Assembly (NCBI RefSeq): GCF_024166365.1
Contig: NC_064835.1
Location: 65,266,607-65,330,606, forward strand
Reading direction: 5' to 3'
Source of the DNA: Elephas maximus indicus
Lineage: Eukaryota > Chordata > Mammalia > Proboscidea > Elephantidae
DNA: 64,000 bases
The notes below the pieces were generated by a model. It did not search any database and was not told where the DNA came from. It was given only the letters and a program-made list of their open reading frames with translations. A program made the translations under genes and the position numbers. Shown here piece by piece: positions 1 through 10,876 of this stretch. The number at the start of each line of letters is the position of its first letter. The first letter of the stretch is position 1.

Positions 1-219
1 TTTTGACCCACTGTGAACCCTGCTGGTGGTATGACCAAGACATTAAGCCCTGCTCATGCCTGGTGTATTGGAGAAGGAAGAGGCCCCAAGGGAGTGAGAT
101 ATGGAGCATGATAAGCAGGGCCCGAGGGAGGAGCAGGGCCCGTGTGTCTGGTGGACAAGTGATCTAGGAATGGAGGCCATGCAGGTCTCGTAGGGGAAAG
201 AGCTGCTGTGGAGACAGCA
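1..219. other. Intergenic, nothing recognised
   Basis: G-rich unique-looking sequence with no coding exon, repeat or motif that I can support. Confidence 0.5.
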
Positions 220-362
220 AACCTGAGTGCTAGACTTGGCTCTGCCTCTGTTCAGCGCTGTGATCCGGGCCAGTCATTAACTTCTGCGGCATCAATTTCC
301 TCATCTGCATTTTGGAAATAAAGTCTAATTTTCAGAAATGCGGTGAGGTGAAATGAAATAAT
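220..362 (+). repeat. MIR remnant
   Basis: Shows the MIR core order: tgctagacttggctctgcc, then a degraded gccagtcattaacttc and tcaatttcctcatctgc. It is followed directly by an AfroSINE head. Confidence 0.6.
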
Positions 363-364
363 AT

Positions 365-389
365 GGAAACCCTGGTGGCATAGTGGTGT
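365..389 (+). repeat. AfroSINE 5' head fragment
   Basis: Only the first 25 bp (ggaaaccctggtggcatag and a few more) are present, followed by an A/T-rich tail. AATAATATG occurs on both sides of the fragment plus tail, so this may be a very short insertion rather than a decayed one. Confidence 0.6.
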
Positions 390-519
390 AAAATAAAATA
401 TATAATATGTTAATAATAATATGAAATGCCAGACAGATTTAGATAGGGATTCTGGGCAATATAGATGTATTTCTGTTTTTAATTCCTTTTCTATGTCGTT
501 TTTGCCCTCTCTTACTAAA

Positions 520-1045
520 GCTAGTTTTTTTTTTTATTGTGGTAAAATATATGTAACATAAAATTTGCCATTTAAACCATTTTCACATGTACAATTCTGT
601 GGCATTCATTATACTGACAATGTTGTGCAAGCATTACCACTATCTACTTCCAAAACTTTTTCATCACCCCAAACAGGAACTGTTTTCATTAAGCAGTAAC
701 TCCTCGTCTCCCCACCCCATCCCCTGGTAACCTCTAATGTACTTTCTGACTCTATTCATTTTCTATTCTAGATATTTCATATATGTGGGATCGTACAGTC
801 TTTGTGCTCTTATGGCAGGTTTTTTTTTTTTGACTTAGCATGATGTTGTCAAGATTCACCCATGTGGTAGCATGTATCAGGGGTTCACTTTGCCTTATGG
901 CTAAATAACATTCCATTGTATGTATATCCTACATTTTATTTATCTGTTCATCAGGTGATGGACACTTGGGTTGTTTCCACCTTTTGGCTGTTGTGAATAG
1001 TGCAGCAATGAGCATTGGTGTGTAAGTATCTGTTGGAGTCCCTTA
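520..1045 (-). mobile_element. L1 (L1M-type) 3' end, antisense
   Basis: Reads the reverse strand of an old L1 3' UTR and the end of ORF2, with attgtggtaaaatatatgta, catcaccccaaacagg, ttccattgtatgtatat and gatggacacttgggttg in the expected order. Confidence 0.8.
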
Positions 1046-1493
1046 TTGAAGCTGACTTTTAGAAGCTCTTTCATGTCTTAACTGAGCTAAGGAGAGGAAG
1101 GAATATATCTGAGCAACGTTCTGGTCAGTGTGATGAGGAGCTGTAGAGCACCCATGATGGCAGACACAGCACGGGAGTGTTCCTTAGCTGGGCCCAGGGT
1201 CATGAATGATTGATGGGGTTTACCTGCTGTGGCATGAGATGGAGTGAGGAGGAATCTCTTTGTGTCTCCAGATGGAGGAAAACGTGGAGGCTACACAGCT
1301 TCCCTCTGCAGAACAAGGCCCCAAGCAGCAGGGTGTCCACAGCACGGCTGTGTTTCTCAGTTCCCCCACTGTAGGCTGCCTTTCTGAGCTGCAGAGGCAG
1401 GAAGGGCAAAGCTTGTTTCCCAGAATCCCTTGTAACCAGAGTTCTGAATGCCAATTAAGATGATTTAATTAGTAGCAGTTTTGTGAGATTGAA
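1046..1493. other. Intergenic, nothing recognised
   Basis: No exon, RNA gene or confident repeat. The small opposing open frames near 1200-1460 show no family similarity. Confidence 0.4.
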
Positions 1494-1670
1494 GGCGCCC
1501 TGGTGGCACAGTGGTTAAAACGATTGGCTGCTAACCAAAAGGTCAGTGGTTTGAACCTACCAGCCGCTCTGCAGGAGAAAGATGTGGCAGTCTGCTTCCA
1601 TAAAGATTTACAGCTATGAAGGTCACTATGAGGCGAAATAGACGTGATGGCAGTGGGTTTGGTTTGGTTT
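1494..1670 (+). repeat. AfroSINE, long subfamily
   Basis: Head cgccctggtggcacagtgg, then the segment agaaagatgtggcagtctgc and tccataaagatttacagc, which is absent from the short subfamily, then a tail ending gatggcagtgggtttggttt. Diverged, so probably an older copy. Confidence 0.85.
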
Positions 1671-2248
1671 GTGAGATTGAGAAGGTAGATGTGAGGCAGA
1701 GCTTATCCCCTTGTCCTTTTGTCTGTTTTCTGTGGATGAGCAAGGTGGTGGAGACTGGAAGTTTCTTCAGAGCAGTGTTCCAGGTACTGGTCACCAGCTT
1801 TGTGGGTGTCGACAGCAGCTGCAGTGGCAATGGCTCCCTGATCCCAGGCCCGCAGCTGTGGCAGTGTGTTCTTGAGCTCAGAGCTCCAGCGGCAGCCAGT
1901 TCCCCCAGCTCTTTCGATGACTGGGAGGCACTGAGATCCTGGTATTAAATCCCTTGGAATCTGCTGGAAATAACTAGGGCAGTTCCTGATCCTGTGCTGA
2001 ATCTGGACTGGGTTCAGTGGCCTAAGGACTTTGTGGCTGCATAGCAAAGTCCTTGTCAGTCACCGACAATGGCAGAGGGCCTCTAAGGGGACAGCTCCAT
2101 TTTCAGAAATGACATTTAACTTACCTCATCACCCTAACCCCCTTCTCAAAGGGCTGGGGAGATGAGGGCACCTGGAGTAGGAACTTCCAGTGGGAAGGGG
2201 TGGTTTTTAAGGACGCTCTCTGCTTTAAAAAAAATCAAACCCCTGGTA
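1671..2248. other. Intergenic, nothing recognised
   Basis: Unique-looking sequence. Overlapping open frames of 110 and 114 codons on opposite strands have no recognisable similarity and no splice-consistent context. Confidence 0.4.
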
Positions 2249-2598
2249 TATTAGTTCCTATGGCTCCTGTGGGTACAACAAATTTTATTGGCTTATAGTT
2301 CTGGAGGCTGGAAGTCCAAATTCAGGATGTAGACAGGGCCATGCTCTCGTATCTTGGAATTCCATAGCTTGTAGGTGCATCTTCACAGGGCCATCATCCC
2401 CCTGTGTGTCTCTCTGTGTCTGCTGTCCTCTATATAAGGACATCACTCAGGCGGGATTAGGACCCACCCTACTCTGGTATGACCTCTTCTTAACTTAAGG
2501 AATAACATCTTCAAAGACCCCATTTCCAAACAAGGTCATGTTCACAGAAGTTAGGACTGCAATATATCTTTTTGTGATACACTATTCAATCCATAACA
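2249..2598 (-). mobile_element. MaLR-like LTR, antisense
   Basis: On the reverse strand it starts tgttatggattgaatagtg and has the MaLR-type order cctaacttctgtgaac, ggtcataccagag, gatgtccttatat, ending with tattgtt-type terminal bases. The exact subfamily is not assigned. Confidence 0.6.
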
Positions 2599-3022
2599 CC
2601 TGGAAATTTCTGACTGTGCTCAACATGATCACTCCCTTCCTGGCTTTAGGGATACAGTCATAGCCCCCTCTGAATGAAACAGGCTAGAATTTCTGACAGC
2701 TTAAAAAACAAACAAAAATTCAAGTTCTTAAAATTCAGATGTCTAATTCCCTGACTTTTCAAAGATTCTTCCTCTCTCTGCCTCTGACATTAAAGCCTCT
2801 GCCTAGAGCATGAGTTCTCGTAATGTTGAGGTTCTCTCTCTTTCCCTTCTGTTCCTGACCCCTCCTCCCAGGGTAAGGGTTGGGGAGGAGTAGGGGACAT
2901 TGGTTATTTGTCCCTGAGTAAAGAGAGCAATCTTGACCTTTCTTTAGATGTCCATAAGCATAGAAAAAACAGCTTATTTAGGAAGAGAAATAATGACAAT
3001 AATGGTAACATTTGTTAGTGTT
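2599..3022. other. Intergenic, nothing recognised
   Basis: Low-complexity A-rich and CT-rich patches only. Confidence 0.4.
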
Positions 3023-3203
3023 TACCATGTGCCAGGAAACCCTGGTGGCGTAGTGGTTAAGAGCTACGGCTGCTAACCAAAAGGTTAGCAGTTCGAATCC
3101 ACCAGGCATTCCTCAGAAACTCTGTGGAGACAGTTCTACTCTGTCCTATAGGGTCACTGTCAGTCGGAATTGACTCAATGGCAACGAGTTCTACCATGTG
3201 CCA
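3023..3203 (+). repeat. AfroSINE with perfect 12-bp target duplication
   Basis: The element spans 3035-3191. TACCATGTGCCA occurs at 3023-3034 and again at 3192-3203. The insertion split an L2-like sequence with the typical tttaccatgtgccag end. Confidence 0.9.
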
Positions 3204-3595
3204 CTATCACCTGTCTATCAGTTTGTGGTACTGCAGTGGCTTGCATTTTCTGTGATGCTAGAAGCTATGCCACTAGTATTTCAAATACCAGCAGGGTCAC
3301 CCACGTGGGCAGATTTCAGAGGAGCTTCCAGGCTAAGACTAGGAAGAAAGGCCTGGTGATCTACTTCCAAAAATTAACCATTGAAAATCCTATAGATTAC
3401 AACAGAATATTTTCCAATAAAGTGCTGGAAGATGAGCCCTTGGGCTGGAAGGCACTACACAATAGCCATAACAATGAGCTCAAATATGCCAACAGTCATG
3501 AAAATGACACAGGACTGGGCAACATTTTGTTCTATTGTATATGAGGTTGCCATGAGTCCAAGCTAACTCAGTGGCAATTAATAATGACAACGCCA
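3204..3595 (+). repeat. RTE-tailed SINE (non-autonomous)
   Basis: Contains gatgctagaagctatgcc, tttcaaataccagcaggg, cttccaggctaagactagg and a 3' end with ggactgggcaacattttg and caatta-ataatgac, the terminal pattern shared with the RTE LINE ends elsewhere in this window. An in-frame stretch of 124 codons is incidental. Confidence 0.75.
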
Positions 3596-4470
3596 CGTGT
3601 CAAAGCCCAACTCATCAGCTCACCCCAGGGAAGGCCTAGGGTTATGTCTCACTGCTTGCCTCCTAATTCTACCTAAATGAAGATGCAGTTTTCTTAATTT
3701 TAAATGAAAAAGGTGTCATTTAAAGTCTGTGCTAGGGACACTTTCTGCTTAAAACGGCATCTGATTAGCAGTCTTTTCATATCTCTCTAAAATACCTAAT
3801 AAGACAAAGAAAAAGACAAAGCTGACAGCAGCGACAGAAGCCAAGACAGGCAGTAACTCAATTGCCAAAGAAATTTTACCAACTGTGGAGCTGGAGTAAG
3901 AAACATGATTTAGAGCAAACACATGTCTTCCTTTTTGAAACGGAGCAGCTCTGGCAGATCAAAAAATTAAGTAAAAGATGTTTGGCCTTGCCTTGCTTTC
4001 TGCACCCTTGGCTGGGAGACCCAGCATCTATACCAACCAGCCAACTAGGCAGTTATTTCTTTTCTGCAAGAGCATTGTATTTTGAGATAGCTGTGTCCCC
4101 ATACTTACTTCAAGAATGGACTCCACCAACCTGGCTATAGGGGCTCAGGGACTCAAAACAAAAGGCAGTAATAGAGGATGGCATCAATTGCATCCTGAGA
4201 GGTCCGGTCCCACAAAGCGAGAGCTATTGGCAGGAGCAAATACAAGGAAAGAAATGCACTCTGGGGTTTAGGGATGCTCTTTTACTTCACGCTGACTGGA
4301 AAGGAGAAAATCCATCTGGGCCAGTAGATCAGTACAATGAATGTAACTGGGCTAGGACATGTGTACTCAACCCAATTATACCATCAGCATATAAGAGGAT
4401 ACTTACCCTCCAATTCTCCATGGCAGAGAAGCCTTCCGACTGTCTATGTATTCTTGGGTATGCCTCATTC
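3596..4470. other. Intergenic, nothing recognised
   Basis: No feature that I can support; small open frames only. Confidence 0.4.
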
Positions 4471-5000
4471 ATTCATTGTTTATTTACGTATTCATTTACT
4501 CAACAAATACATATTACAGGTCCAGGGTAGTTGTGACAAAAGGTAAAAGAGTGCCTAAACAATCAAATTCCTGTTTTACTCATGCCAAAGCAGATTTTTT
4601 TCTATTTCATTGCAAGCATCATTCATTCATTCACTCTCTCACTCACTCAACCAATGTTTATTGTGTGTCTACAATGTGCCAGTGGAAACCCTGGTGGCAT
4701 AGTGGTTAAGTGCTATGGCTGCTAACCAAAAAAGGTCTGCAGTTTGAATCCACCAGGCGTTCCTTGGAAACTCTATGGGGCAGTTCTACTCTGTCCTATA
4801 GGGTCGCTATGAGTTGGAATTGACTCGATGGCAGTGGGTTTACCATATGCCAGGCCAAGTGGTAGGTGCTAAAGATGCCATGGCCAATGAGACATGCTCT
4901 TCCTTCAAGGAGCAGAAATAAGTGCCTTCACAGCAGCTTTAAGGGCATGATGGGAGCCCAGAGGAGGCCACTACAACAGAGGCTGCTGTTGTTAGCCAAA
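4471..5000 (+). repeat. L2-like remnant split by an AfroSINE
   Basis: The left part holds cattcattcactctctcac and caatgtttattgtgtg; the right part resumes after 4842 with gccaggccaagtggtaggtgc and atgctcttccttcaaggagc, as in L2 3' regions. Confidence 0.6.
4671..4853 (+). repeat. AfroSINE with imperfect target duplication
   Basis: Near full-length short-type element at 4683-4841. Flanks ACAATGTGCCAG (4671) and ACCATATGCCAG (4842) agree at 10 of 12 positions. Confidence 0.88.
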
Positions 5001-5015
5001 AACTTTCTCCCCATT

Positions 5016-5533
5016 AGTCTTAGTTATCTACTACTGCTATAACAGAAATACTACAAGTGAATGGCTTCAACAAACAGAATTTTATTCTCTAACAGTCTAA
5101 TAGGCTAGAAGTCCAAATTCAGGATGTCAGCTCCAGGGGAAGGCTTTCTGTCTCTGTTGACTCTGGGGGAAGGTCCTTGTCATCAATCTTCCCCTGGTCT
5201 AGCTTCTCTGAGCAGGAACCTTGGGTCCAAAGGACTCACTCTGCTTCTGGCACTGCTTTCTTGGTGGTATGAGGTCCCTGTCTCTCTCTGCTTGCTTCTC
5301 TCTTTTATATCTCAAAAGATATTGGCTTTAAGACACAAGCTAATCTTGTAGATTAAGTCCTGCCTCATTACCATAACTGCCACTAATCCTACCTCATTAA
5401 CATCATAGAAATAGGATTTACAACACATAGGCAAATCACATCAGGTGACAAAATGGTGGACAATCACACAATAATGGGAATCATGGCCAGCCAAGTTAAC
5501 ACAATTTTTGGGGGACACAATTAAATTCATGAC
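5016..5533 (-). mobile_element. MaLR-like LTR (afrotherian abundant type), antisense
   Basis: Carries tagttatctactactgc, ggctagaagtccaaattcag, tcttcccctggtctag, cttgtagattaagtcctgcc, aaaatggtggacaatcacac and gggggacacaatt in order. The same unit recurs at 40886, 43313 and, on the opposite strand, 49721. In sense orientation it has a TATA-like atataaaa and an AATAAA, as expected of an LTR. Confidence 0.7.
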
Positions 5534-5569
5534 ACCATTCTAATAGAATTGTAGCCAGGTACATGGCTA

Positions 5570-5900
5570 CTCAGTTAGGGTACATTTCCCAAACTCCCTT
5601 GATGTTGGTAAAACCATGTGACTAAATTCTTGCCAATGGAATGTGAGTGGAAGTGATCTGTGCCACCTCTGGTCAGGGCCTTAAGACAGTGGCATATCCT
5701 AGTCCTTCCCTGGCTAGAACCCAGACATAGTACCTACCCAGCCTCAATCATGGAGATGGTGACAATGCCCTGGGTCATTGACTCCGGGGGATGGAGAAGC
5801 AATGATTTGGAAGGAACCTGAGCCCCTTGAGTGACCATGGGGAGCAGAGCCTTACTGCTTACACCTTTCACACTGTTAAAAGACAGAGAAATGAACTTTG
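5570..5900 (+). repeat. Dispersed LTR-like repeat, family not assigned
   Basis: Has the pattern aaccatgtgactaaattc, ttgccaatggaatgtgag, tggaagtgatctgtgcc, which recurs widely in mammalian genomes. I cannot name it with confidence. A related 3' end appears near 58690-59005. Confidence 0.4.
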
Positions 5901-6059
5901 TTCATTAGGCCATTGCATTCTTGGGTCTCTTTGTACCGAAGCTTAGTTTTACCTGAATAACATAGCCTTGAGGAGTCTGGGAAACAATTTTGGAGGAAGT
6001 GACAGCTAAGCTGAAACTGTAAGACAGAGCACTTACTTATGGGAGGGTGGGGCTAGGTG

Positions 6060-6480
6060 GGAAGGATAATGTCTAGTGTGTATTAAGGCCTAGAGGTAAG
6101 AGATCCAGTGATTTCAGAATTGAACACGTTGAGAGCAAGGGTGGCCTTGGAATGATGGGCATGCAAAGGGGTGTCAGGGTCAGGTCTTGAAGGCCTTGGA
6201 AGCCATGGAACCAGGAGAATGACAAGGTCCAATTTATACTTTAAAAGAGAGAGTATTGGCTGCATAAGGGGGCTGGGCTGGAAAGGCAGTGCTGTGGAGA
6301 GCCCAGAAAGGAGCCTGGTGAATACATCTGAGTGAGTGTGGTACTCAAGGGATGTGGCAGAGAATGGAGGGCAGGGGAATGCATGCATGTCAGGGGGAAG
6401 GTGAGCGAGAAGTGCAGGAGACTCGCAGGTTTTGGCTTGGACTCCTGGAGGTATGGTGGTCCTGGTCACTGAACAGGGAC
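6060..6480 (+). repeat. L2-like remnant
   Basis: Resembles the L2 segment with gtcaggtcttgaaggcc, aaccaggagaatgacaagg and gagtattggctgcataaggg. The 179-codon antisense frame at 6083-6622 lies across it and is not a gene. Confidence 0.5.
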
Positions 6481-7183
6481 CCCAGAGGAGGAGCAGATTG
6501 AGGTTGTGGGGTAGGGCAGACCCTGTTGGAGTACAGGGAGTTTGGTGGGGGGACATAGTGGATCTGAGGTGATACAAGACATCTGTGCCAGTCCGGGTCC
6601 CAATAGAAAACAGATGGCACACTTAAGATAGTTTGAGGAGGGTTTCTTTAGAAAAGGACTAATTACAAAGGTGTGGTGGGGTATGGGCTAACCACAAGGG
6701 GCAGCGCAGGAAAGAGGCTAGCAGCGGTGGACCTGTTACCACTCTGGGGCTGATGGTGCTGGAACCAGAGGAGGAAGAAAAAGAATCACGTGGAGTGGGC
6801 CAGCTTGAAAGGAGGGGTGAACTTCAGTCAAGGGACATAGCCAGCTAAAGGAGAGCCCTCAAGGAAGGGCCAGGAGAGCAAGTTCCTTGACCTCACCTCC
6901 TTTCTCCCTTGGATTTTCCTCCAGGACCCACAGGGCCCATCATTGGTCAAATCCAACTGAAAGCCAGAGGGCCCAGGAGCAGCTGAATTTAGGCATCCGA
7001 AAATCAAGACAGGGCTTTAGGCTGAAGATACAGAGTTGGTATTTCTCAGGTAGCCAGAAACAGCCCACAATTTCCTGCCTGTGTCAGTTTGTTACTTTGC
7101 TTAAGGATTGTTGGTTTCCAGGGCAAGGCCTTTCTTCATTTCCCATTAGGACTATCATTTATTAGGCACTCACCACGGCACCC
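6481..7183. other. Intergenic, nothing recognised
   Basis: G-rich then unique sequence; ends in an A-run (7184-7202) that belongs to the next AfroSINE. Confidence 0.4.
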
Positions 7184-7355
7184 AAAAAAAAAAAAAAAAA
7201 AATTCACTGCCGTTGAGTCAATTCCGACTCATAGCGACCCTAGAGGACAGAGTAGAACTGCCCGATAGAGTTCCCAAGGAGCACCTGGTGGATTTGAACT
7301 GCTGGCCTCTTGGGTAGCAGCCATAGCACTTAACCATCACGCCACCAGGGTTTCC
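7184..7355 (-). repeat. AfroSINE, antisense
   Basis: Full-length short type read backwards: 19-nt A-run, tgccgttgagtcaattccg, ccatagcacttaacc, gccaccagggtttcc. No clear target duplication. Confidence 0.88.
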
Positions 7356-7500
7356 TACTACAGCACATTGTCCCATAAATGTTTACAAGGTAGGTGATAC
7401 TGTCCATTTTGTAGGAAAAAAAACTGAGGCTCAGAGAGAATATGTGACTTGTTTGAGGTCACTTGGCTAATGTCAGACTTCAGAATCTGAGCTTTTACCC
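7356..7500 (+). repeat. MIR/L2-type remnant
   Basis: Typical tgaggctcagagagaata, gtgacttgtttgaggtcac order after cccataaatgtttac. Confidence 0.5.
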
Positions 7501-8771
7501 ATCATAGGTTTTGACTGTTGACTTCCCTTCCTATGCACAAAGGATACCAGTCCCTTCCTTCCTTATTTATGTCACTTGAAGATTGCATCATGTCAAAGGG
7601 TTATTACCAGTTACAGGTTGGCCTCTCTCAGTAGACCTCAAACTCTTCAAGGGCAGGGTTAATAGCCCTTTGTGTTCCCACATGCTAACACGATGTCTGA
7701 CATAATTGATCAATGAACACATTGAATGGATGAATATATTAGATATAAGTGACAGTACCTCTTTTGCCTTTAGCACGAGGTGGTGAGGAACCAGTGAGAT
7801 TTATAGACATTAAAATGTTGTGTAAACTGTAAAATGCTATCTGATGGCAAGATATCAGCTCCAAGTCAGTATCAGGTTTAATGCCTTAGTTCGAGTTAGT
7901 TTACGTGATTGCTGTCCCTCAGAACTGAGGGCTTAATAACAAAATCCAATAGACAAGAGGCCAGAAAGTTACCACTGGGGAGCAGGTATGAAGGAATAAA
8001 GTCTGGGGCTCTCATCCTGGGCTCCTGATGTACCCCAGCTTGCCCATTCGGGATTTGGCAATAAAATAGAATAATGTCCTTTTTGCTACCCTTGAGGAAA
8101 GTAAAGTGACTATGTAAACTATCTCCATTTTAAGCTTCATTCTCACACATTTGCTCTGGCTGCCTTCTATCTGCCTGCCAGCAGACAACACCAAATGAAC
8201 TTAGAGAAAACAAAATGGTTTTTCTTCTTAAAATTAAAAAAAAAATTACAAAAATGATCCATGCTTCTTGTGAAAAATGCAAACAACATAGAAGCTGTGA
8301 TACACAGATCTCACCTCCTCACTCTCAGACCCACTGCCCAGGGGAACCTCTGTGAAACATTTGGTGTGTCTTCTTCTCTTCCCCTTGCCCTTCTCTTGGA
8401 GGCAGTGGCATGGCTGGGATCTGAGGAGGAGGTGAGGTCAAAGAGATGGCTGTGGGGTAGGGGGCCAAGGAGTGGGCTAGTGCAGTTAGGATATTAGTTA
8501 TACACAGGGATTGGGAAAATAAATATATTGAGGATAACGGGAGTAGGGCTTTTCACTATTCGAGAAGTGAATTACAAAATAAGGAAAGGGGAAGGACTAC
8601 AAACCCAAGGTGTTGGATTGGCATTGGAAGTATTAATGTAAACTTATGTTTTCAAAAACTATATATTTTTATATAGATAGATAGATATGGATATATCAAT
8701 ATAACTGTATGTGTGTATAAGCTTGTGTGCATACCTACATATATTTCCTAACTGCTTGCAAATAAATGCTT
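7501..8771. other. Intergenic with a TAGA/TA-rich low-complexity patch
   Basis: Mostly unique sequence. 8660-8725 is a degenerate atagatagatagata and tgtgtgtata run. No gene seen. Confidence 0.45.
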
Positions 8772-8935
8772 AAAACCTGTTGTCATCGAGTCAATTCTGA
8801 CTCATAACGACCTTAAACTCTCCAGGACAGAGCAGAACTGCCCCATAGAGTTTCCAAGGAGCGCCTGGTGGATTTGAACTGCTGACATTTTGGTTAACAG
8901 CCGTAGCTCTTAACCACGACGCCACCAGGGTTTCC
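8772..8935 (-). repeat. AfroSINE, antisense
   Basis: Reads aaacctgttgtcatcgagtc through gccaccagggtttcc. Flanks aataaatgctt and aataagggctt are a degraded target duplication. Confidence 0.88.
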
Positions 8936-9149
8936 AATAAGGGCTTGGAAGCAATGATATCCCAAAAGGAATGAACAATAAAGCATCCAGATCTTGATTT
9001 CTAAATTCCATCTTCTACTAAAAGGAGAATTGGCTGATTCCAGGGCTGGGGTTGGGAAAGTTCAAGATGAGTCCGGAACATCACGTTGTGCCAGAAAGTA
9101 AACAAGTGCTCAGAGAATGACGGAGGCATGTCAAAAGACACAGGAGCCA

Positions 9150-10190
9150 ACTTGAAGGGGCTCCCACTGGCCAAATCTGGGAGAATTTGAGCATCACAAT
9201 AAAAAAAATGTTTTGAATGGATTACAATCTGTTGAATAAAATAAAGCTCATACTCATAAATAAAAATTTATGAGTGCATCTGAAATAAATAAAAAATGAA
9301 GAAATGAGTGGGAAAAAGGGAAAGCTCTTCCTCATGGTAGAATGTGAAGCATTTGGCCATCATCAGGGTGGTGGCTGATTCAGGCAGGAGTCAACAATGG
9401 ATGCTAAGCAGTAACTCCTCACAAAATATTTATCAGTTACAATGGAAAAATGAGTTAATTTAGGGTGAAGTAACCTGGCAGACGCCACCTTGACAGGTGA
9501 TCAAGGTCAGCATCACCATTGGCGGGACAGGTTAGCATCATGCATCTCCGGATGACGTGGTGCGTGGAGATAAGCCAGCATTATTTCTATGGAATCACCA
9601 CCAAGAAGGCATGACCTGAGCCTGGACATGAGGAAACATTGGAAAGACCCAGGCTGAGAGACATCCTACAGAATGAAAAGCCTGTACTCTTTAAAAACTC
9701 CCAAGATTATGAGGACAGGGCAAGACTGAGGAATGTTCCAGAATGAAGGAGGATAAAGAGACTTGACAACCAAATGAAACATGTGATGCTGGATTAAATT
9801 CTGACCAGAAAAGACAAAGACATTGTTGAGACAGCTGCTGGGGTCTGGATGGGGCCTGTGGACTAGATGGCAGGGCTGTATCAATGCTGGTTTCCTAGTT
9901 TAAATGGCTCTGTTGTGGTTCTGTAGGAGAGTGGCCTTGTTTAGAGGGAAATACACAATGAGTATTTAGAGATGTTAGGACATCATGTTTACAACTTAAA
10001 CAGTTCAGAAATAGTTCAACTAGCTCAGAAGAAGAAACATGAGAATATTCATAGGAAAAAGGTGATGGGGCAAATGTGATAGAATGTTAACAAGTGAGAA
10101 TCTCCGTGAAGGGGACACAGGAGCTCTTTGTTATTGTCCTTGCAACTTTTTCTGCAATTTTTGTTTATTTCAAAATGAATTTTTAAAGGT
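9150..10190 (+). mobile_element. L1M-type 3' end, sense
   Basis: Holds gtgatcaaggtcagcatcac, agagacatcctacagaatg, ttccagaatgaaggagg, agacttgacaaccaaatg, gaaatacacaatgagtatt and tatttcaaaatgaattttt in the order of old L1 3' ends. Confidence 0.75.
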
Positions 10191-10254
10191 TTATGTGGCG
10201 CCGTTCAGTGTTTGCGTACATATACTTACTTGCACGTGTATACATACATATATC

Positions 10255-10373
10255 CAGGAGCTCAGGCCTCAACCTAGGCTAAATCAGAATTTTAGGGGCT
10301 TGGTACCCAGGCAGGTGGTCTTTTAAAAAACTCCAGAGGTGATTCCAGTGTGTAATCAAGTTTGAGAACCGCA
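10255..10373 (+). mobile_element. MER5-like hAT remnant abutting the FIGLA promoter
   Basis: Shows aaatcagaattttaggggct, acccaggcaggtggtc, aaaactccagaggtgattcc and aagtttgagaaccgc, matching the 3' half of MER5-type elements. It contributes one and perhaps two of the promoter E-boxes. Confidence 0.6.
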
Positions 10374-10642
10374 GGTGACTCCAGTGTCCAGTCAGGTGCT
10401 GTAATCCGGTGCGGATAGTATCAGCTATGGAGCTGGTAAAAAAAGAGATTCCTGGACTCAGGCTCCAAAGAGTCGGATCCGGTGGGCCCGGGCTTGTGCG
10501 CTTGTTCTAACCCAGCCGGGAATAGGCGGCAGGTGGTCCCGGTCCGCACCCCTCCCACCTGCCCCTCCCGTGCGCCCCCGGCCTCGTGCGCCGCGCAGGT
10601 GCCGGGTGAAAGGCCGGGCGGCCCTGGCCTCTGCGCACCGCC
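10300..10642 (+). promoter_or_regulatory. FIGLA: FIGLA promoter region with CAGGTG/CACCTG E-box cluster
   Basis: Six CAGGTG-type E-boxes lie within 290 bp upstream of the start codon: 10312, 10372, 10393, 10530, 10556 (as CACCTG) and 10596. No clear TATA box is seen, and the sequence becomes GC-rich from about 10470. CAGGTG is the site preferred by E-protein heterodimers, the class to which FIGLA/E12 belongs, so auto- or cross-regulation is possible. The transcription start is not determined here. Confidence 0.6.
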
Positions 10643-10876
10643 ATGGACGACTCTGCGCCCTCACCTCTGGGGTCGGGCCGGGCGCTGCCCAGCCTTCTGT
10701 GCGCCCCGCAGGCTGAGGTGCTGGAGGACGTGCTGCGGGAGCAGTTCGGGCCGCTGCACCAGCTGGCCGCCATCTGCCGGCTCAAGCGGCTGCCCTCGGG
10801 CGGCTACTCGTCCACCGAGGGCCTCCAGTTGGTGCTGGAGCGGCGGCGCGCGGCCAACGCCAAGGAGCGCGAGCGG
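10643..10876 (+). CDS. FIGLA: FIGLA exon 1 (residues 1-78)
   Basis: The ATG lies in a good Kozak context (ACCGCCATGG). The exon ends after the arginine of AKERER, exactly between codons, at donor GG|GTGAGG. It encodes the N-terminal conserved segment and the DNA-contacting basic region of the bHLH domain. It is GC-rich and sits in a small CpG-dense area of about 10470-10990. A longer open frame continues past the donor, but that read-through carries no bHLH helix and is intron. Confidence 0.95.

Noticed and set aside
6083-6622. 179-codon minus-strand open frame
   Set aside because: Lies antisense to an L2-like remnant; no recognisable protein features.
1-10250. CLEC4F exons expected upstream of FIGLA
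   Set aside because: No C-type lectin motifs or CLEC4F coiled-coil repeats found; the gene probably lies outside the window.
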